Assembly: GCA_900546075.1 (NCBI GenBank)
Contig: URBH01000017.1
Span: 1-37,593 of the forward strand
Source: an uncultured Eubacteriales bacterium
Lineage (GTDB): Bacteria > Bacillota > Clostridia > Oscillospirales > Oscillospiraceae
Direction: 5' to 3'
DNA length: 37,593 bases
A model generated the notes under the pieces. It was not told the origin of the DNA. It made no database searches and saw nothing but the letters and a program-made list of their open reading frames with translations. Below are positions 8,144-16,160 of the stretch, one piece after another. The number at the start of each line of letters is the position of its first letter. The stretch's first letter is position 1. The translations under genes and the position numbers were made by a program.

Positions 8144-10668
8144 AGCTGCTGATTCTGGACGGCAACAGCGTCATTAACCGCGCCTATTTCGGCGTCAAGC
8201 CCCTGACCACCCGGGACGGGCTGTATACCCACGCCATTTACGGCTTCCTCAACATTCTGGAACGGATGGAGAAGGAGGAGCAGCCCGAGGCGGTGTGCGT
8301 GGCCTTTGACCTCCACGGCCCCACCTTCCGGCACTTAAAATACGACGGCTACAAGGCCACCCGTCATGCCATGCCCGAGGAATTGGCGCAGCAGATGCCC
8401 ATTATGAAGGACGTTCTGCGGGCGATGAACATTCCCATCTACGAATGTCAGGGTTGGGAAGCCGACGATGTCATCGGCACCGTGGGCAAAATCTGCTCCC
8501 GGCAGGACTGGGAGTGCGTGATCGTCACCGGCGACCGGGATTCCCTCCAGCTGATCGACGAAAATGTCCATGTCAAGCTGGTGATCTCCAAGCCGGGGCA
8601 GACCACGACGACACTGTTCGACGAGGAAAAATTCCGGGAGGAATACGGCTTTGAGCCGAAAAAGCTCATCGACCTGAAAGCCCTCATGGGGGATTCCTCC
8701 GACAATATCCCGGGGGTGGCGGGCGTCGGCCCTAAGACCGCCAAGGAGCTGCTGGAAAAATTTGGCAGCCTGGACGGGGTCTACGCCCATCTGGATGACC
8801 CCTCCATCCGCCCCAAGCTTCGGGAAAAGCTGGAAGCGGGGAAGGAGAACGCCTATCTTTCCTTCGACCTGGCCACCATCCGGCCGGAAGCCCCCATCGA
8901 TTTTGCGCCGAAGGACGCCATTGTTCAGCCCTATAACCGGTCGGAGCTGTACCAGCTGTTCCAGAAACTGGAATTTGTGCGGCTGATCGACAAATACGGC
9001 CTGCGGGGTGCGGCGGCGGACGCTCCCAAGCCGGAGCAGAAAATCCAGCCCCTTCCCCGGCGGGAGGATATGCCCGCCGATGTGGAAAGCTGCGCCGTGT
9101 ACCTTGCGGGGGACGGCAGTGTGGGTCTTGCCTGGGGGGAGGGCGTCTGCGCCCTGACGCCTATGGAAGCCCAGATGGGGCAGCTGTCCCTTGCCGGGAA
9201 AAAGCTGATTTTCCACGACAGCAAAGCGGCCATGCACCGGCTGGACGAGCTGGGGATACAGACGGGGGAGTGCGTCTTTGATACGGCGCTGGCGGCCTAT
9301 GACCTGAATCCCTCGTCTTCCGACTATACCGTCTCCAAGCTGGCGACCAACTATCTGGGGCTGAGCGTGGAGGACGCCGACGCGGCGGCCTGTGCCGAGG
9401 CCGTGTGGCACCTGCGCCCGGTGCTTGCCGGGGAGCTGGAAAAGAACGGCATGGACAGGCTTTACCGGGAGATCGAATTCCCCTTGTGCCGGGTGCTTTA
9501 CTGCATGGAAAACCGGGGCATCTGCATCGACCGGGAGCAGCTGCGGCAGTTCGGCGACATGCTTTCCCGGCGAATTGCCGACTGTGAGACGATGATTTTC
9601 TCCTATTCCGGCGGGGAATTCAACATCAATTCCACCCGCCAGCTGGGAGAGTTGCTGTTTGAAAAGCTGGGGCTTCCCCCGGTGAAAAAGACGAAAACCG
9701 GCTATTCCACCAACGCGGAGGTTCTGGAAAAGCTGAAAAACAAGCATCCCATCATTCCGGCCATTATGGATTACCGGATGCTGACCAAGCTGAAATCCAC
9801 CTACGCCGACGGCCTGATGAAGGAAATCCGGGAGGACGGGCGGATCCACACCACCTTCCAGAATCTGGTAACGGCTACGGGACGGCTGTCCTCCACCGAG
9901 CCGAACCTCCAGAATATCCCGGTTCGCACGGATCTGGGCGCGGAGATCCGGAAAATGTTCATTCCCAAGCCCGGCTGCGTGCTGGTGGACGCGGACTACA
10001 GCCAGATCGAGCTGCGGGTGCTGGCGCATATCGCCGGTGACGACGCCATGCGCAAGGCCTTCTGCGACCATGTGGACATCCACACGGCCACGGCCGCCCA
10101 GGTGTTCGGCGTGCCGGTGGAGGAGGTCACCCCCTTGCAGCGCCGCCATGCCAAGGCTGTCAATTTCGGTATCGTCTACGGCATTTCCGAGTTCTCCCTG
10201 GCGGAGGACATCGGGGTTTCCCGCTACGAAGCCCGGGCGTATATCGACAATTATCTGAACAACTACCGGGGCGTGAAGAAATACATGCACAAGGTGGTGG
10301 CAGATGCCCGGGAAATCGGCTACACCGAGACGCTGTACGGCCGCCGCCGGTATATCCCGGAGCTGAAAAGCAGCAATTTTAACGTCCGCAGCGGGGCGGA
10401 GCGCATTGCTTTGAACACACCCATTCAGGGTACGGCGGCGGATTTAATCAAGCTGGCCATGATCCGGGTGGAAAACGCCCTGAACGAACAATATCCCGAC
10501 GCAAGGCTCCTTTTGCAGGTTCACGACGAGCTGATCGTGGAATGCCCGGAGGGCATTGCCCGGGAGGTCGCGGCGCTGGTCAGCCGGGAGATGGAAAACG
10601 TGGCGTCTCTCAGCGTACCGCTGACGGCAGAGGCAAAATTCGGAAAGAGCTGGTACGAGGCAAAATGA
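8140..10668 (+). CDS. polA: DNA polymerase I
   Basis: An 842-residue family A polymerase for Okazaki fragment processing and repair. The N-terminal 5'-nuclease domain (about 1-290) starts with LLILDGNSVINRAYFG and has the helix-hairpin-helix GVAGVGPKTA. The middle region (about 300-470) is a 3'-5' exonuclease fold that seems to lack the first acidic motif, as in Bacillus-type Pol I enzymes, so proofreading is probably absent. The polymerase domain has motif A VDADYSQIELR (Asp about 617), the O-helix RRHAKAVNFGIVYG and motif C QVHDE (Asp796). The start at 8140 has GGAG 6 nt upstream and overlaps the cysS stop; the ATG at 8128 has no ribosome binding site. Confidence 0.96.
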   Translation: MKLLILDGNSVINRAYFGVKPLTTRDGLYTHAIYGFLNILERMEKEEQPEAVCVAFDLHGPTFRHLKYDGYKATRHAMPEELAQQMPIMKDVLRAMNIPIYECQGWEADDVIGTVGKICSRQDWECVIVTGDRDSLQLIDENVHVKLVISKPGQTTTTLFDEEKFREEYGFEPKKLIDLKALMGDSSDNIPGVAGVGPKTAKELLEKFGSLDGVYAHLDDPSIRPKLREKLEAGKENAYLSFDLATIRPEAPIDFAPKDAIVQPYNRSELYQLFQKLEFVRLIDKYGLRGAAADAPKPEQKIQPLPRREDMPADVESCAVYLAGDGSVGLAWGEGVCALTPMEAQMGQLSLAGKKLIFHDSKAAMHRLDELGIQTGECVFDTALAAYDLNPSSSDYTVSKLATNYLGLSVEDADAAACAEAVWHLRPVLAGELEKNGMDRLYREIEFPLCRVLYCMENRGICIDREQLRQFGDMLSRRIADCETMIFSYSGGEFNINSTRQLGELLFEKLGLPPVKKTKTGYSTNAEVLEKLKNKHPIIPAIMDYRMLTKLKSTYADGLMKEIREDGRIHTTFQNLVTATGRLSSTEPNLQNIPVRTDLGAEIRKMFIPKPGCVLVDADYSQIELRVLAHIAGDDAMRKAFCDHVDIHTATAAQVFGVPVEEVTPLQRRHAKAVNFGIVYGISEFSLAEDIGVSRYEARAYIDNYLNNYRGVKKYMHKVVADAREIGYTETLYGRRRYIPELKSSNFNVRSGAERIALNTPIQGTAADLIKLAMIRVENALNEQYPDARLLLQVHDELIVECPEGIAREVAALVSREMENVASLSVPLTAEAKFGKSWYEAK

Positions 10669-11105
10669 GAATTGCGCACATGACGGCGGAGTATGTGCCC
10701 CAGGTCGCGGCGCTGGAAAAAGTTTGCTTTTCCGACCCGTGGAGCGAAAAAAGCGTCGCTTCCGAGGTGGAAAATCCGCTTTCCTGCTGGATGGTGGCGC
10801 TGGACGGCGAGACGGTGGCGGGCTATGTCGGCTCTCAGACGGTGCTGGACGAGACGGACATGATGAACGTCGCCGTCCACCCGGATTTCCGGCGGCAGGG
10901 CGTTGCCCGGGCGCTGATTCTGGCGCTGACGGAGGAACTGAAAAAACGGGGAGGCCATTGCCTGACCCTGGAGGTTCGCGCGTCCAACGACCCTGCCCGC
11001 GCCCTCTACGAATCGCTGGGCTTTGCCCATGTGGGAACCCGCCGAAATTACTATCATAATCCCAAAGAAGACGCTCTCATCCTGAGAAAGGAGTGGGAAA
11101 TTTGA
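10665..11105 (+). CDS. rimI: ribosomal protein S18-alanine N-acetyltransferase
   Basis: A 146-residue single-domain GNAT acetyltransferase. The acetyl-CoA loop is RRQGVARALI, preceded by MMNVAVHPDF; a NDPARALYESLGF segment follows, as in RimI. In the family it acetylates the N-terminus of ribosomal protein S18, though substrate range in Firmicutes is less certain. The start overlaps the polA stop (ATGA). Immediate coupling to tsaD is the classic tsaB/rimI/tsaD neighbourhood and supports the name. No tsaB or tsaE is in the window. Confidence 0.88.
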   Translation: MRIAHMTAEYVPQVAALEKVCFSDPWSEKSVASEVENPLSCWMVALDGETVAGYVGSQTVLDETDMMNVAVHPDFRRQGVARALILALTEELKKRGGHCLTLEVRASNDPARALYESLGFAHVGTRRNYYHNPKEDALILRKEWEI

Positions 11106-12118
11106 ACATTTTAGCTGTTGAGTCCTCCTGTGACGAAACCGCCGTGGCCATTGTCCGGGACGGACGGGAGGTTCTGACGGACTGCATCGCGTCTCAGGTC
11201 GATCTGCACCGCATTTACGGCGGCGTGGTGCCGGAGATCGCGTCCCGGAAGCACATTGAAGCCATCTACGGTCTGGCGGATCAGGCGCTGGCGCGGACGG
11301 GGCTATTAAGAAGCGACATCGACGCCGTGGCCGTGACCTACGCCCCCGGGCTGATCGGCGCGGTGCTGGTGGGGGTGAACTTTGCCAAGGCGGCGGCGCT
11401 GGCGCTGGGGAAGCCCCTGATCCCGGTACACCACATCCGGGGACATATCGCCGCCAATTACATCGCCTATCCCGAGCTGGAACCGCCGTTTCTGTGCCTG
11501 GTGGTGTCCGGCGGCCACACGATGATCGTGGAGGTCAAGGACTACACGGACATGAACATCCTCGGCACGACCCTGGACGACGCGGCGGGAGAATCCTTCG
11601 ACAAGGTCGCCCGGGTGCTGGGAATGCCTTACCCCGGCGGCGCGGCGCTGGACAGAGCCGCAAGGCAGGGCGACGAGGCAAAATATGTCCTTCCCCGCAG
11701 CAAGCCCGGTGAAAATCCCTACAATATGAGCTTTTCCGGGCTGAAAACCGCCGCTTTGAACCTGATTCACCACGCCGAACAGGTGGGGGAGGCGCTGGAC
11801 ATTCCCAGTCTCTGCGCCGCCTTTTCCGCGGCGGTGTCCGACACGCTGGTACCCCGGGCGGTGATGGCGCTGGAACAGACCGGCTATCGGAAAATTGCCG
11901 TGGCCGGGGGCGTTGCCGCCAACTCCCGCATCCGCGCGGACATCCTCGCGGCGGCGGAGAAGCTGGGGGCGGAGGTGTACCTTCCGCCGCTGCATCTGTG
12001 CGGGGACAACGGCGCCATGATCGGCGCTCAGGCATATTACGAGTACAGGGCAGGGCATGTGGCGGATATGAGCCTGAACGCCTACGCCACCAAGTCCATT
12101 TTGGGGGAAGCGCTATGA
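11102..12118 (+). CDS. tsaD: tRNA N6-adenosine threonylcarbamoyltransferase
   Basis: A 338-residue Kae1/TsaD protein that transfers threonylcarbamoyl to A37 of ANN-decoding tRNAs, working with TsaB and TsaE. The start is a TTG at 11102 with AAGGAG 8 nt upstream and a 4-nt TTGA overlap with rimI; it gives the typical N-terminus MNILAVESSCDETAVAI. An upstream GTG at 11093 overlaps the ribosome binding site. Visible motifs: metal-binding histidines in HHIRGH, SGGHT, DDAAGESFDK, GGVAANSRIR and the C-terminal DNGAMIG. Length is normal. It is the last gene of the T-box operon, followed 5 nt later by a terminator. Confidence 0.96.
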   Translation: MNILAVESSCDETAVAIVRDGREVLTDCIASQVDLHRIYGGVVPEIASRKHIEAIYGLADQALARTGLLRSDIDAVAVTYAPGLIGAVLVGVNFAKAAALALGKPLIPVHHIRGHIAANYIAYPELEPPFLCLVVSGGHTMIVEVKDYTDMNILGTTLDDAAGESFDKVARVLGMPYPGGAALDRAARQGDEAKYVLPRSKPGENPYNMSFSGLKTAALNLIHHAEQVGEALDIPSLCAAFSAAVSDTLVPRAVMALEQTGYRKIAVAGGVAANSRIRADILAAAEKLGAEVYLPPLHLCGDNGAMIGAQAYYEYRAGHVADMSLNAYATKSILGEAL

Positions 12119-12123
12119 GACAG

Positions 12124-12150
12124 GGGGGAGACGGGAAGTCTCCCCCTTTT
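12124..12150 (+). terminator. terminator of the cysS-tsaD operon
   Basis: A perfect 9-bp stem, GGGGGAGAC with GTCTCCCCC (12124-12132 and 12138-12146), a 5-nt loop and TTTT at 12147-12150. Confidence 0.9.
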
Positions 12151-12263
12151 GCATGAATATCGACGAATATACGGTGGATGCAAACCAAACTGTAACTAAA
12201 GGTTACAAATACATTACATTTTTCGGAGCATAACGGATTTTGGCGGGTGTTATGTATATCGCC

Positions 12264-12321
12264 TGTGGATAAAATTGTGGAAACTGTGTATAACGGTGTG
12301 AATAAACCCGGCTTATCCACC
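12264..12321. promoter_or_regulatory. cluster of DnaA boxes
   Basis: Three sites fit the consensus TTATNCACA on the minus strand: TGTGGATAA (12264-12272), TGTGTATAA (12285-12293) and TGTGAATAA (12297-12305). A fourth, TTATCCACc (12313-12321), is on the plus strand with one end mismatch, and TGTGGAAAC (12276-12284) is a weaker candidate. The surrounding 12160-12345 is AT-rich. The cluster lies between the tsaD terminator and a strong promoter at 12342. DnaA binding is inferred. It may titrate DnaA or tune the adjacent promoter. No dnaA or dnaN is present, so a chromosomal origin is unlikely. Confidence 0.65.
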
Positions 12322-12341
12322 GCCGGAACGGAGAATATTGG

Positions 12342-12370
12342 TTGACAAAGGAAAACCGGCGTGTTATGAT
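12342..12370 (+). promoter_or_regulatory. promoter of the leader/ABC exporter unit
   Basis: TTGACA (12342-12347), exactly 17 nt, then TATGAT (12365-12370). The predicted start near 12377 gives a leader of about 290 nt before the first ABC gene. The -35 box begins 20 nt after the last DnaA box. Confidence 0.85.
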
Positions 12371-12403
12371 ATGCTCATAATTGTGAGAAAGGAGGAAGTG
12401 AAT

Positions 12404-12466
12404 ATGTTGAAGAACGGCTGGAACGTTTGCGGCAGAAGACTTGCTCCGGGGGTAACTGTGCGGTAG
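12404..12466 (+). CDS. 20-residue leader peptide (putative)
   Basis: A short open frame, ATG to TAG, 20 codons, with AAAGGAGG centred 8 nt before the ATG and a consensus promoter 34 nt upstream. The encoded peptide is basic and includes Trp6, Cys9, tandem Arg11-Arg12 (both AGA codons) and ends GVTVR. The stop codon lies inside a hairpin (12458-12478), and a strong terminator follows 25 nt after it. This is the arrangement of a ribosome-sensing attenuator rather than of a working protein, as for BmrB before bmrCD in Bacillus. I do not recognise the peptide family. Translation is strongly suggested by the ribosome binding site but not proven. Confidence 0.6.
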   Translation: MLKNGWNVCGRRLAPGVTVR

Positions 12467-12519
12467 GAATACCGGCACGGGCGATTTGTGCGGCGCAGGC
12501 TTCGGCCTGGGCCGTTTTT
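12458..12519 (+). terminator. attenuator: stop-codon hairpin plus intrinsic terminator
   Basis: Hairpin 1 pairs GTGCGGTA (12458-12465) with TACC-G-GCAC (12470-12478, one bulge). A second copy of GTGCGG (12488-12493) can pair with the same CC-G-GCAC instead. The terminator is CGGC-g-CAGGC (12491-12500), loop TTCG, GCCTG-g-GCCG (12505-12514), with a single G-G mismatch, then TTTTT (12515-12519). The alternative pairing would capture the first three bases of the terminator stem. It is weak, so any antitermination would depend on ribosome position. Confidence 0.65.
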
Positions 12520-12652
12520 CTATGCAAATGCATAGAAAAATAAGAAATGTGCCATTTCCTCGCCCCTACGGGGCAACCGGAAATGATGCACAAAAACTTC
12601 ATGCATCAGCATTTGCGCATTTTCACGGTGCAGCGCACATGCATGAAGTTTT
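12515..12652 (+). promoter_or_regulatory. array of three hairpins in the ABC exporter leader
   Basis: Hairpin A: TTTTTCTATGCA/TGCATAGAAAAA (12515-12526, 12529-12540), which includes the terminator T-tract. Hairpin B: TGTGC/GCACA, ATTTCC/GGAAAT and GCCCC/GGGGC nested between 12548 and 12592. Hairpin C: AAAACTTCATGCAT/ATGCATGAAGTTTT (12593-12606, 12639-12652), with inner TGCGC/GCGCA, ending in TTTT shortly before the GAGG of the first ABC gene. GCAAATGC (12524-12531) is also fully complementary to GCATTTGC (12609-12616), so A and C may exchange partners. Confidence 0.6.
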
Positions 12653-12670
12653 ATTGCTTGAGGTAGAAAA

Positions 12671-14395
12671 ATGAGAGAAATGATGCATTATCTGAAGCCC
12701 TATTGGAAGGGGCTGATCGCCGCCACCGTGGCCGTGGCGGTGTCCACCGTCTGCGACCTGCTGCTGCCCGCCATCATGAGCGAGATTCTCAACCGGGGCG
12801 TCTATCAGGCGGATTTTGCCTACATCGTCAAATGCTGCGCCATCATGGCGGCAGTAGCGCTGGTGGGACTGGGAACGGTGATTCTGGGGGCGAAAATTTC
12901 CAACGACGTGGTGGCGTCCTTCTGCGCCGACGTCCGCGCCGCCGTGTTCCGCAAGGTCAACCAGATGAGCTTCGAGGAATTCGGCGAGCTGGGAACGGCG
13001 GCTCTCGTGACCCGCTGCTCCCACGACGTGCAGGTGGTGAGCTGGATCGCGGCGGAGCTGTCCGGCACCGTGGTGACCATTCCGGTGCTGTTCGTGGGCG
13101 GCGTGGTGCTGTCCCTTCGCAAGGACGTGGCGCTGTCGCTGACCATGCTGGCCTTTGTTCCCGTAATTCTGGCGATCGTCATGATCATCGGCAAACGAAT
13201 CGACGGTATCTGGGAAATCTCCGACAAGTACGTTGACCGGCAGAATGAGATCATGCGGGAGCGTCTGCGGGGCATCCGGGTCATTCGTGCCTTCAACTCC
13301 GAAAAGCGGGAGCATGAGCGGGTGTCCGGAGCTACCCGCATTATGGTGGACAGCTTCATCCGGGGCAATGTGGCCATGGGCGCCATTTCCCCGCTGGCGA
13401 CGTTTCTGCTGAATCTGGCGGCGGTTCTGATCGTGTATTTGGGCGGCTGGCGGATGGAGACCTCCACCGGCCTGACCGGCGGCGATATTTTCGCCATAGT
13501 CCAGTACGTGTCCCTTGTTTCCGCGGGCGTCATTACCGGCGCGTTTGCCATCATCAGCTTTCCCCAGGCCGAGGTGGCGGCCAAGCGCATCGGGCAGGTG
13601 CTTCACGCCGAGGGCATGGCCGACCCCATCGGACGGCAGGACATCGCCCTGTCCGGCAGCATCGAATTTGACCACGTCACCTTCCGCTACGACGGCGCGG
13701 CGGAGGCTGCCCTGAAGGACATTACCCTTTCCGTGAAAAAGGGGCAGAAGGCGGCGGTCATCGGCGGCACCGGTTCGGGAAAAAGCACCCTGGTGCAGCT
13801 CCTGTTGGGCTTTCGTATGCCCACCTCCGGGGAGGTTCGCCTGGACGGAATGCCCACCCGGACCCTCAGCCGCCGCACCATGCGGGACAATATCAGCTGC
13901 GTGCTGCAAAACGCGACCATCTATTCCGGCACCATCCGGGACAACGTCCGCATGGGCAGACTGGAAGCCGGGGACGTTGAAATTCAGGAGGCGCTGGAAA
14001 CCGCCCAGGCGGGGGAGTTTGTGAACGCCTTTTCCGACGGCATCGATCACAGGATCCGCCAGTCGGGCAAAAATCTGTCCGGCGGACAGAAGCAGCGGCT
14101 GAGCATTGCCCGGGCGCTGCTGAAAAACGCGCCGATCTATATTTTTGACGACAGCTTTTCCGCCCTGGACTTTCTGACGGAGGCGAAGCTCCGCGCCGCC
14201 CTGAACCGGCGTTTATCGGGAAAAACCCAGCTGATCATCACCCAGCGGGTGACCTCCGCCATGCACTGCGACGTGATTTTTGTCATGGACGGCGGCGCGC
14301 TGGTGGACAGCGGCACCCACGCCCAGCTGCTGGAACGGTGCGGGGTGTACCGGGAAATCTATGCGTCCCAGACGGGAGGGAATCTGAATGCGTGA
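12671..14395 (+). CDS. heterodimeric ABC exporter, degenerate-site subunit
   Basis: A 574-residue half-transporter: an N-terminal six-helix exporter domain (about 1-320) and a C-terminal ATPase. Walker A is GGTGSGKST (365-373) and the signature LSGGQ (469-473). Walker B is IFDD with Asp494 where the catalytic Glu should be, and the switch histidine is replaced by Gln525 (ITQRVTS), so one of the two ATP sites is non-hydrolytic, as in TM287, BmrC and LmrC. GAGG lies 7 nt before the ATG. It overlaps the partner gene by 8 nt. Substrate unknown; drugs, lipids or peptides are all possible for this family. Confidence 0.9.
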   Translation: MREMMHYLKPYWKGLIAATVAVAVSTVCDLLLPAIMSEILNRGVYQADFAYIVKCCAIMAAVALVGLGTVILGAKISNDVVASFCADVRAAVFRKVNQMSFEEFGELGTAALVTRCSHDVQVVSWIAAELSGTVVTIPVLFVGGVVLSLRKDVALSLTMLAFVPVILAIVMIIGKRIDGIWEISDKYVDRQNEIMRERLRGIRVIRAFNSEKREHERVSGATRIMVDSFIRGNVAMGAISPLATFLLNLAAVLIVYLGGWRMETSTGLTGGDIFAIVQYVSLVSAGVITGAFAIISFPQAEVAAKRIGQVLHAEGMADPIGRQDIALSGSIEFDHVTFRYDGAAEAALKDITLSVKKGQKAAVIGGTGSGKSTLVQLLLGFRMPTSGEVRLDGMPTRTLSRRTMRDNISCVLQNATIYSGTIRDNVRMGRLEAGDVEIQEALETAQAGEFVNAFSDGIDHRIRQSGKNLSGGQKQRLSIARALLKNAPIYIFDDSFSALDFLTEAKLRAALNRRLSGKTQLIITQRVTSAMHCDVIFVMDGGALVDSGTHAQLLERCGVYREIYASQTGGNLNA

Positions 14396-16151
14396 AAAGA
14401 ATAAGCTGCTGGATGAGACGACCTGGAGAATTATCCGGGAGGCAAAGGGCATCGCCGGATGGGTCGCGGTCAGCGCGGTGCTGGGGATTCTCGCGGTGCT
14501 GTGCGCCATTGCCGCGCCGGAAATTCTGGGAAACCTGATTCAAAAGCTCTACGATTTCGGCGTGAGCGACCGGCAGACGCCTATCCGGGATGCTCTCGTC
14601 AGCGGGCTTGTTTTGCTGACGGCGGTGTACGCGGCGCAAAGCCTGTTCCGATACTTAAACATGCAGCTGATGAACCGGGCGGTGAGCCGTCATTTTACCT
14701 ACGGCCTGCGCATTGCCATTTCCGACAAAATCCGGCGGCTCCCGGTGAAATACGTCGATCAGACCCCGGTTGGCGATATCCTGAACCGGATGATCGACGA
14801 CGTGGGCGAAATGGGCGGCTACATTCACCAGATTTTTGACGTGATGGTGGAGGGCGCTTTTCAGATTGCCATGATCGCCGTGGCCATGTTCCTGGAAAAC
14901 GGCGTGCTGGCCTGTCTGGTCATTGTGCTGACGCCGGTTTCTCTGTGGATATCCTCGAAAATCGCGGGCGTCTGCGGGAAATACTATGATGAATGTTTTG
15001 AAAAGGCCGGAGAGCTGACGGAGATCGTGGAGGAAAGCTTCACCAATTTTGCCACCGCCAAGGCCTACAATCTGGAGGAATATACGGCGCAGAACCACGC
15101 CGTCGTCAACGAGCAGCTGCGCAAGGCCACCGCCAAGGCCAATTTTACCGGCTCCATTGTGCAGCCGCTGATCAAATTTGCCAATGCCATGGCCTATATC
15201 TGCATCAATCTCATCGGCGGATGGCTGATCGTCCGCCGGGGCGTGGGCGTGGGAACCGTGGTGACCATTGTGCTGTTCGCCCGGCAGTTTTCCTCACCTT
15301 TGGAGCAGATCGCCATGGGATTTGCCAACCTGAGCCACGTCAAGGCCTGCGCCAAGCGGGTGTTCCGGCTGCTGGATATGGAGGAAGAGGAGCAGCCGGA
15401 GGGCGTGCTTCCACAGCCCTGTCAGGGTGAGGTCGTTTTCGACCACGCCGCATTTTCCTACAGCAAGGGCGAGCCGCTGATCGAGAATCTGAACCTCAGT
15501 GTCCATCCCGGCCAGCGTGTGGCCATCGTCGGCCCCACCGGCGCTGGAAAGACCACCATTGTCAACCTGCTGATGCGGTTTTATGACGTGGACGGCGGCA
15601 AAATTCTGCTGGACGGGCAGGATATCCGGACGCTTTCCCGGGACGAGGTGCGCCGGAATTTCGGCATGGTGCTTCAGGACACCTGGCTGTTCCGGGGTTC
15701 CATTGCCCAGAATGTGGCCTACGGCAAGCCGGATGCCACCCGGCAGGAGATCGAACAGGCGTGCCGGGAGGCCTACTGCGACCACTTTATCCGCACCATG
15801 CCGGGCGGCTACGACACCCTGATCAGCGAGGATACCACCAATCTTTCCGGCGGCCAGAAGCAGCTGCTGACCATCGCCCGGGCGCTGCTGGCCGGCCGCC
15901 CGCTGCTGATTCTGGACGAGGCCACCTCCAACGTGGATACCCGGACGGAAATTCTGGTGCAGAAGGCCATGGATAAGCTGATGAAGGGGAGAACCTGCTT
16001 CGTCATTGCCCACCGCTTGAGCACCATCGTGGATGCCGATCTCATTCTGGTACTGGATCACGGCCACATCGTGGAGCAGGGAACTCACGCTCAGCTGCTG
16101 GCGAAAAAGGGATTTTATTACGATCTCTATACCAGCCAGTACGCCGTGTAA
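14388..16151 (+). CDS. heterodimeric ABC exporter, catalytic subunit
   Basis: A 587-residue partner half-transporter with six membrane segments in about 1-310 and an ATPase domain. All catalytic residues are intact: Walker A GPTGAGKTT (382-390), signature LSGGQ (486-490), Walker B LLILDE with Glu511 and switch His542 in IAHRLST. With the preceding subunit it should form an asymmetric exporter that pumps out of the cell. GGAGG is 8 nt before the ATG, inside the end of the first gene. A GNAT gene follows 9 nt after its stop, probably in the same transcript. Confidence 0.92.
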   Translation: MREKNKLLDETTWRIIREAKGIAGWVAVSAVLGILAVLCAIAAPEILGNLIQKLYDFGVSDRQTPIRDALVSGLVLLTAVYAAQSLFRYLNMQLMNRAVSRHFTYGLRIAISDKIRRLPVKYVDQTPVGDILNRMIDDVGEMGGYIHQIFDVMVEGAFQIAMIAVAMFLENGVLACLVIVLTPVSLWISSKIAGVCGKYYDECFEKAGELTEIVEESFTNFATAKAYNLEEYTAQNHAVVNEQLRKATAKANFTGSIVQPLIKFANAMAYICINLIGGWLIVRRGVGVGTVVTIVLFARQFSSPLEQIAMGFANLSHVKACAKRVFRLLDMEEEEQPEGVLPQPCQGEVVFDHAAFSYSKGEPLIENLNLSVHPGQRVAIVGPTGAGKTTIVNLLMRFYDVDGGKILLDGQDIRTLSRDEVRRNFGMVLQDTWLFRGSIAQNVAYGKPDATRQEIEQACREAYCDHFIRTMPGGYDTLISEDTTNLSGGQKQLLTIARALLAGRPLLILDEATSNVDTRTEILVQKAMDKLMKGRTCFVIAHRLSTIVDADLILVLDHGHIVEQGTHAQLLAKKGFYYDLYTSQYAV

Positions 16152-16160
16152 GGAGGAAAA

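Noticed and set aside
8335..10290. 651-codon open frame on the minus strand
   Set aside because: It is antisense to polA, whose motifs are complete. No ribosome binding site and no recognisable domain were seen.
12264..12321. Chromosomal or plasmid replication origin
   Set aside because: DnaA boxes are present, but there is no dnaA, dnaN or rep gene and no clear AT-rich unwinding repeat, and the flanks are ordinary housekeeping genes.
12486..12674. 62-codon open frame across the exporter leader
   Set aside because: It spans the terminator and hairpins and has no ribosome binding site. The 20-codon frame at 12404 is the better-supported ORF.
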